From: Pseudomonadota bacterium | GTDB lineage: Bacteria > Desulfobacterota > Desulfobacteria > Desulfobacterales > ETH-SRB1 | Assembly: GCA_018897415.1 (NCBI GenBank) | Contig: JAHIKR010000022.1 | Coordinates: forward strand, 1 to 6,448 | Direction: 5' to 3' | DNA: 6,448 nucleotides | In this document: one piece after another, positions 5,257-6,448 of the stretch | Numbering within the stretch: position 1 is the stretch's first letter | Layout of the letters: every line of letters begins with the position of its first letter | Notes under the pieces: generated by a model | Told to the model about the DNA's origin: nothing | The model's database searches: none | The model's input: only the letters and a program-made list of their open reading frames with translations | Translations under genes and position numbers: made by a program

Positions 5257-6448
5257 ATGAAATATCGCATCCCTATTGAAACCATAAGGCGGCTCTTCAC
5301 GACATGGTGGGGCCTCTGGATCATATTTTTTATCTATACATCCTCCATGGCCATCATTGTCCAGTTCATCCTGCCTCATGTGTTCCCCGAAGTTTTCTTT
5401 GCAAAGGGCTTATTCGTTCCTGATACCGCCGCATTTCATCATATCGCCGCCCAGAAAGCCCTTGAGATTGCAGAAAAAGGATGGGAAGTTTGGGAATTGC
5501 GTCCCTGTGGGCAATACCCTGCAGGCGTCGCCTCCATCTTTTATTATCTATGGAAACCAGAGGCCTATTCCATGATCCCCTTCAATGCAGTCATCCACGC
5601 TACAGCAGGGTGCCTTGTATTTTTTTTATTAACTTCTTTTATGAAGAACCGCCTTGCAGCAGCATGCGGCGCTATCTTATTCATTATTAATCCAGCTTCC
5701 CTGGAATGGACGGCACAGATTCATCGGGATGGCACCTATATCCTGGGGAATCTATTGATTTTGACTGCCTGGCTGCTCCTGATAAAAGGTGTAATGCAAA
5801 AGAAATGGCAGAATATTTCCTATGCATTCATTCTGACTTTCTCCGGTTCTTTTTTAATCTGGGCACCACGGCCTTACTGGAACCAGGTGGCTTTGGTTTC
5901 CTGCATCCTGTGCTTTGCCCTTATCCTGTTCTACTGGGTGCTCAATTTCAGAAAACCATTTTTCTCCTTATCTTGGTTGATAGTCACTGTTGTGACCGGT
6001 TGCTTCATGATTTTGGCCCAGCTACCTTTCACGAACACCCCCTTTACACAGGACATCAAGAGTCAAGAAAATATCAAAAGGCAGGAAGAAGCAGCAAGTT
6101 CGCAGATGAATCTCTCACTCATTGAAATTGAAAAAGAAATGATTCCCATGAAGGAGTCTGCGGCAAAAGCGAAGGCTGTGGCGAAAGCACAGGAAAGTCT
6201 CGCACTTATTGAAATTGAAAAAGAAATGGTTTCCATGAAGGAGTCTGCTGCGAAAGCTAAGATTAAGGCTGAGGATACAACTAAGGTTATGTCGATGACC
6301 AAGGCTGCGGCCACGATTAAGGCTGAGGATACAACTAAGGTTATGTCGATGACCAAGGCTGCGGCCATGATTAAGGCTGAGGATACAACTAAGGTTATGT
6401 CGATGACCAAGGCTGCGGCCATGATTAAGGCTGAGGATACAACTAAGG
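5257..6448 (+). CDS. GT39/GT-C-like membrane glycosyltransferase with repeat-rich charged region (3' end outside window)
   Basis: The frame is open from ATG 5257 to the window end, 397 full codons without a stop. An in-frame TGA at 5236-5238 makes this ATG the only reasonable start. No Shine-Dalgarno is visible (ACACTTTATT precedes the ATG). TM1 is at about 18-41. It is followed by VPDTAAFHHIAAQ (54-66) with Asp56 at the place of the catalytic loop-1 Asp of GT39-type enzymes, then GQYPAG (85-90), TM2 106-128, TM3 133-147, WTAQIHRDGTY (151-161), and further segments at about 161-178, 188-202, 209-229 and 238-255. The 'Asp after TM1, YPxG, RDG before TM4' layout suits lipid-carrier-dependent sugar transfer in the periplasm. 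From about residue 266 the protein turns highly charged and helical, with an 87-base imperfect duplication and then 18-residue tandem repeats. Seven segments and the positive-inside pattern (KNR 130-132, KGVMQKK 177-183, NFRK 230-233) place this region on the periplasmic side. It may be a loop insertion before more membrane segments, or a tail. The GT-C class is probable; the role of the repeats is unknown. Confidence 0.7.
   Translation, partial: MKYRIPIETIRRLFTTWWGLWIIFFIYTSSMAIIVQFILPHVFPEVFFAKGLFVPDTAAFHHIAAQKALEIAEKGWEVWELRPCGQYPAGVASIFYYLWKPEAYSMIPFNAVIHATAGCLVFFLLTSFMKNRLAAACGAILFIINPASLEWTAQIHRDGTYILGNLLILTAWLLLIKGVMQKKWQNISYAFILTFSGSFLIWAPRPYWNQVALVSCILCFALILFYWVLNFRKPFFSLSWLIVTVVTGCFMILAQLPFTNTPFTQDIKSQENIKRQEEAASSQMNLSLIEIEKEMIPMKESAAKAKAVAKAQESLALIEIEKEMVSMKESAAKAKIKAEDTTKVMSMTKAAATIKAEDTTKVMSMTKAAAMIKAEDTTKVMSMTKAAAMIKAEDTTK
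6112..6261 (+). repeat. Imperfect 87-base direct duplication inside the GT-C-like gene
   Basis: Copy 1 begins at 6112 and copy 2 at 6199, an offset of 87 bases (29 codons). The shared core encodes LIEIEKEM followed by MKESAAKAK. At the DNA level ATTGAAATTGAAAAAGAAATG is identical in both copies, at 6121 and 6208; nearby third-position changes (GCG/GCT, GCA/GCG, GCG/GCT) leave the protein unchanged, while ATT-CCC versus GTT-TCC changes Ile-Pro to Val-Ser. Copy 2 is cut short by the start of the 54-base repeats at 6262. The divergence shows this duplication is older than the neighbouring array. The encoded stretch is rich in Glu, Lys, Ala and Met and is likely to be helical. Confidence 0.85.
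6262..6448 (+). repeat. 54-base (18-codon) in-frame tandem repeat, at least 3.5 copies, running off the window
   Basis: Units start at 6262, 6316, 6370 and 6424; the last shows 25 bases before the window ends. Units 2 and 3 are identical over all 54 bases. Unit 1 differs from them at one position (C at 6314, Thr in place of Met). The encoded unit is IKAEDTTKVMSMTKAAAM. Because 54 is a multiple of three, gain or loss of units keeps the frame and only changes protein length. The near identity, including silent positions, points to recent expansion by slippage or unequal recombination. The complementary strand is also open across the array, which is a by-product of the repeat and not evidence of a gene. 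Confidence 0.95.

Noticed and set aside
5029..5379. 116-codon - strand frame across the 3' end of the transglutaminase-like gene and the TGAAC gap
   Set aside because: It overlaps two convincing + strand genes and has no motif or start signal.
5706..6125. 139-codon + strand frame starting MDGTDSSGWHLY
   Set aside because: It lies inside the GT-C-like gene in another frame. Its composition (many Cys, His, Pro) and lack of motifs mark it as a shadow.
6063..6422. Open frame on the - strand through the repeat array (119 codons)
   Set aside because: It is made almost wholly of the complement of the 54-base and 87-base repeats, which are open in both directions by composition. The + strand frame is continuous with a convincing membrane protein.
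6262..6448. CRISPR-like array
   Set aside because: Units are directly adjacent with no variable spacers, are in frame within a coding sequence, and no cas genes are present.

Overview
The window looks like part of a surface polysaccharide (O-antigen, capsule or exopolysaccharide) locus of a Gram-negative bacterium. All supported genes are on the + strand. No ribosomal or other taxonomic marker is present. The gene types and the TGAAC heptamer run in an intergenic gap remind me of Desulfobacterota (Deltaproteobacteria) genomes, but that placement is a weak inference.

Left block (1-4284): four tightly packed, AT-rich genes. In order they are the 3' end of a probable polysaccharide deacetylase-type protein, a zinc-ribbon plus SAM methyltransferase, a Wzx-type flippase of the MOP superfamily, and a large membrane protein with a GT-C glycosyltransferase-like layout. 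Each junction overlaps by 3 to 20 bases, so the block reads as one transcript. The likely theme is modification of a lipid-linked glycan, its flipping across the inner membrane, and further sugar transfer from a lipid carrier on the outer face.

Junction (about 4284/4285): right after the stop codon of the GT-C-like gene, the sequence becomes a headless C-terminal fragment of a protein that I read as a cephalosporin hydroxylase (CmcI)-type methyltransferase. Sample lines counted by hand go from about 32-37% GC to about 50-57% GC. This looks like a recombination scar where a low-GC cassette replaced the 5' part of an older operon.

Right block (4286-6448): the CmcI-like remnant overlaps a membrane-anchored transglutaminase-like protein whose catalytic cysteine position is occupied by Glu. 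A 48-base gap carries four TGAAC repeats. It is followed by a long open reading frame (5257 to the window end) for a polytopic GT39/GT-C-like membrane protein. After about seven membrane segments, that protein runs into a charged, Ala/Lys/Glu/Met-rich region built of an 87-base imperfect duplication and then near-perfect 54-base (18-codon) tandem repeats, still running at the window edge.

The most unusual item is this repeat region attached to a GT-C-like membrane protein. By topology counting it would begin on the periplasmic side. The cysteine-less transglutaminase-like protein and the sharp junction with its gene remnant come next. No RNA genes, CRISPR arrays, insertion sequences, clear promoters or terminators were found.
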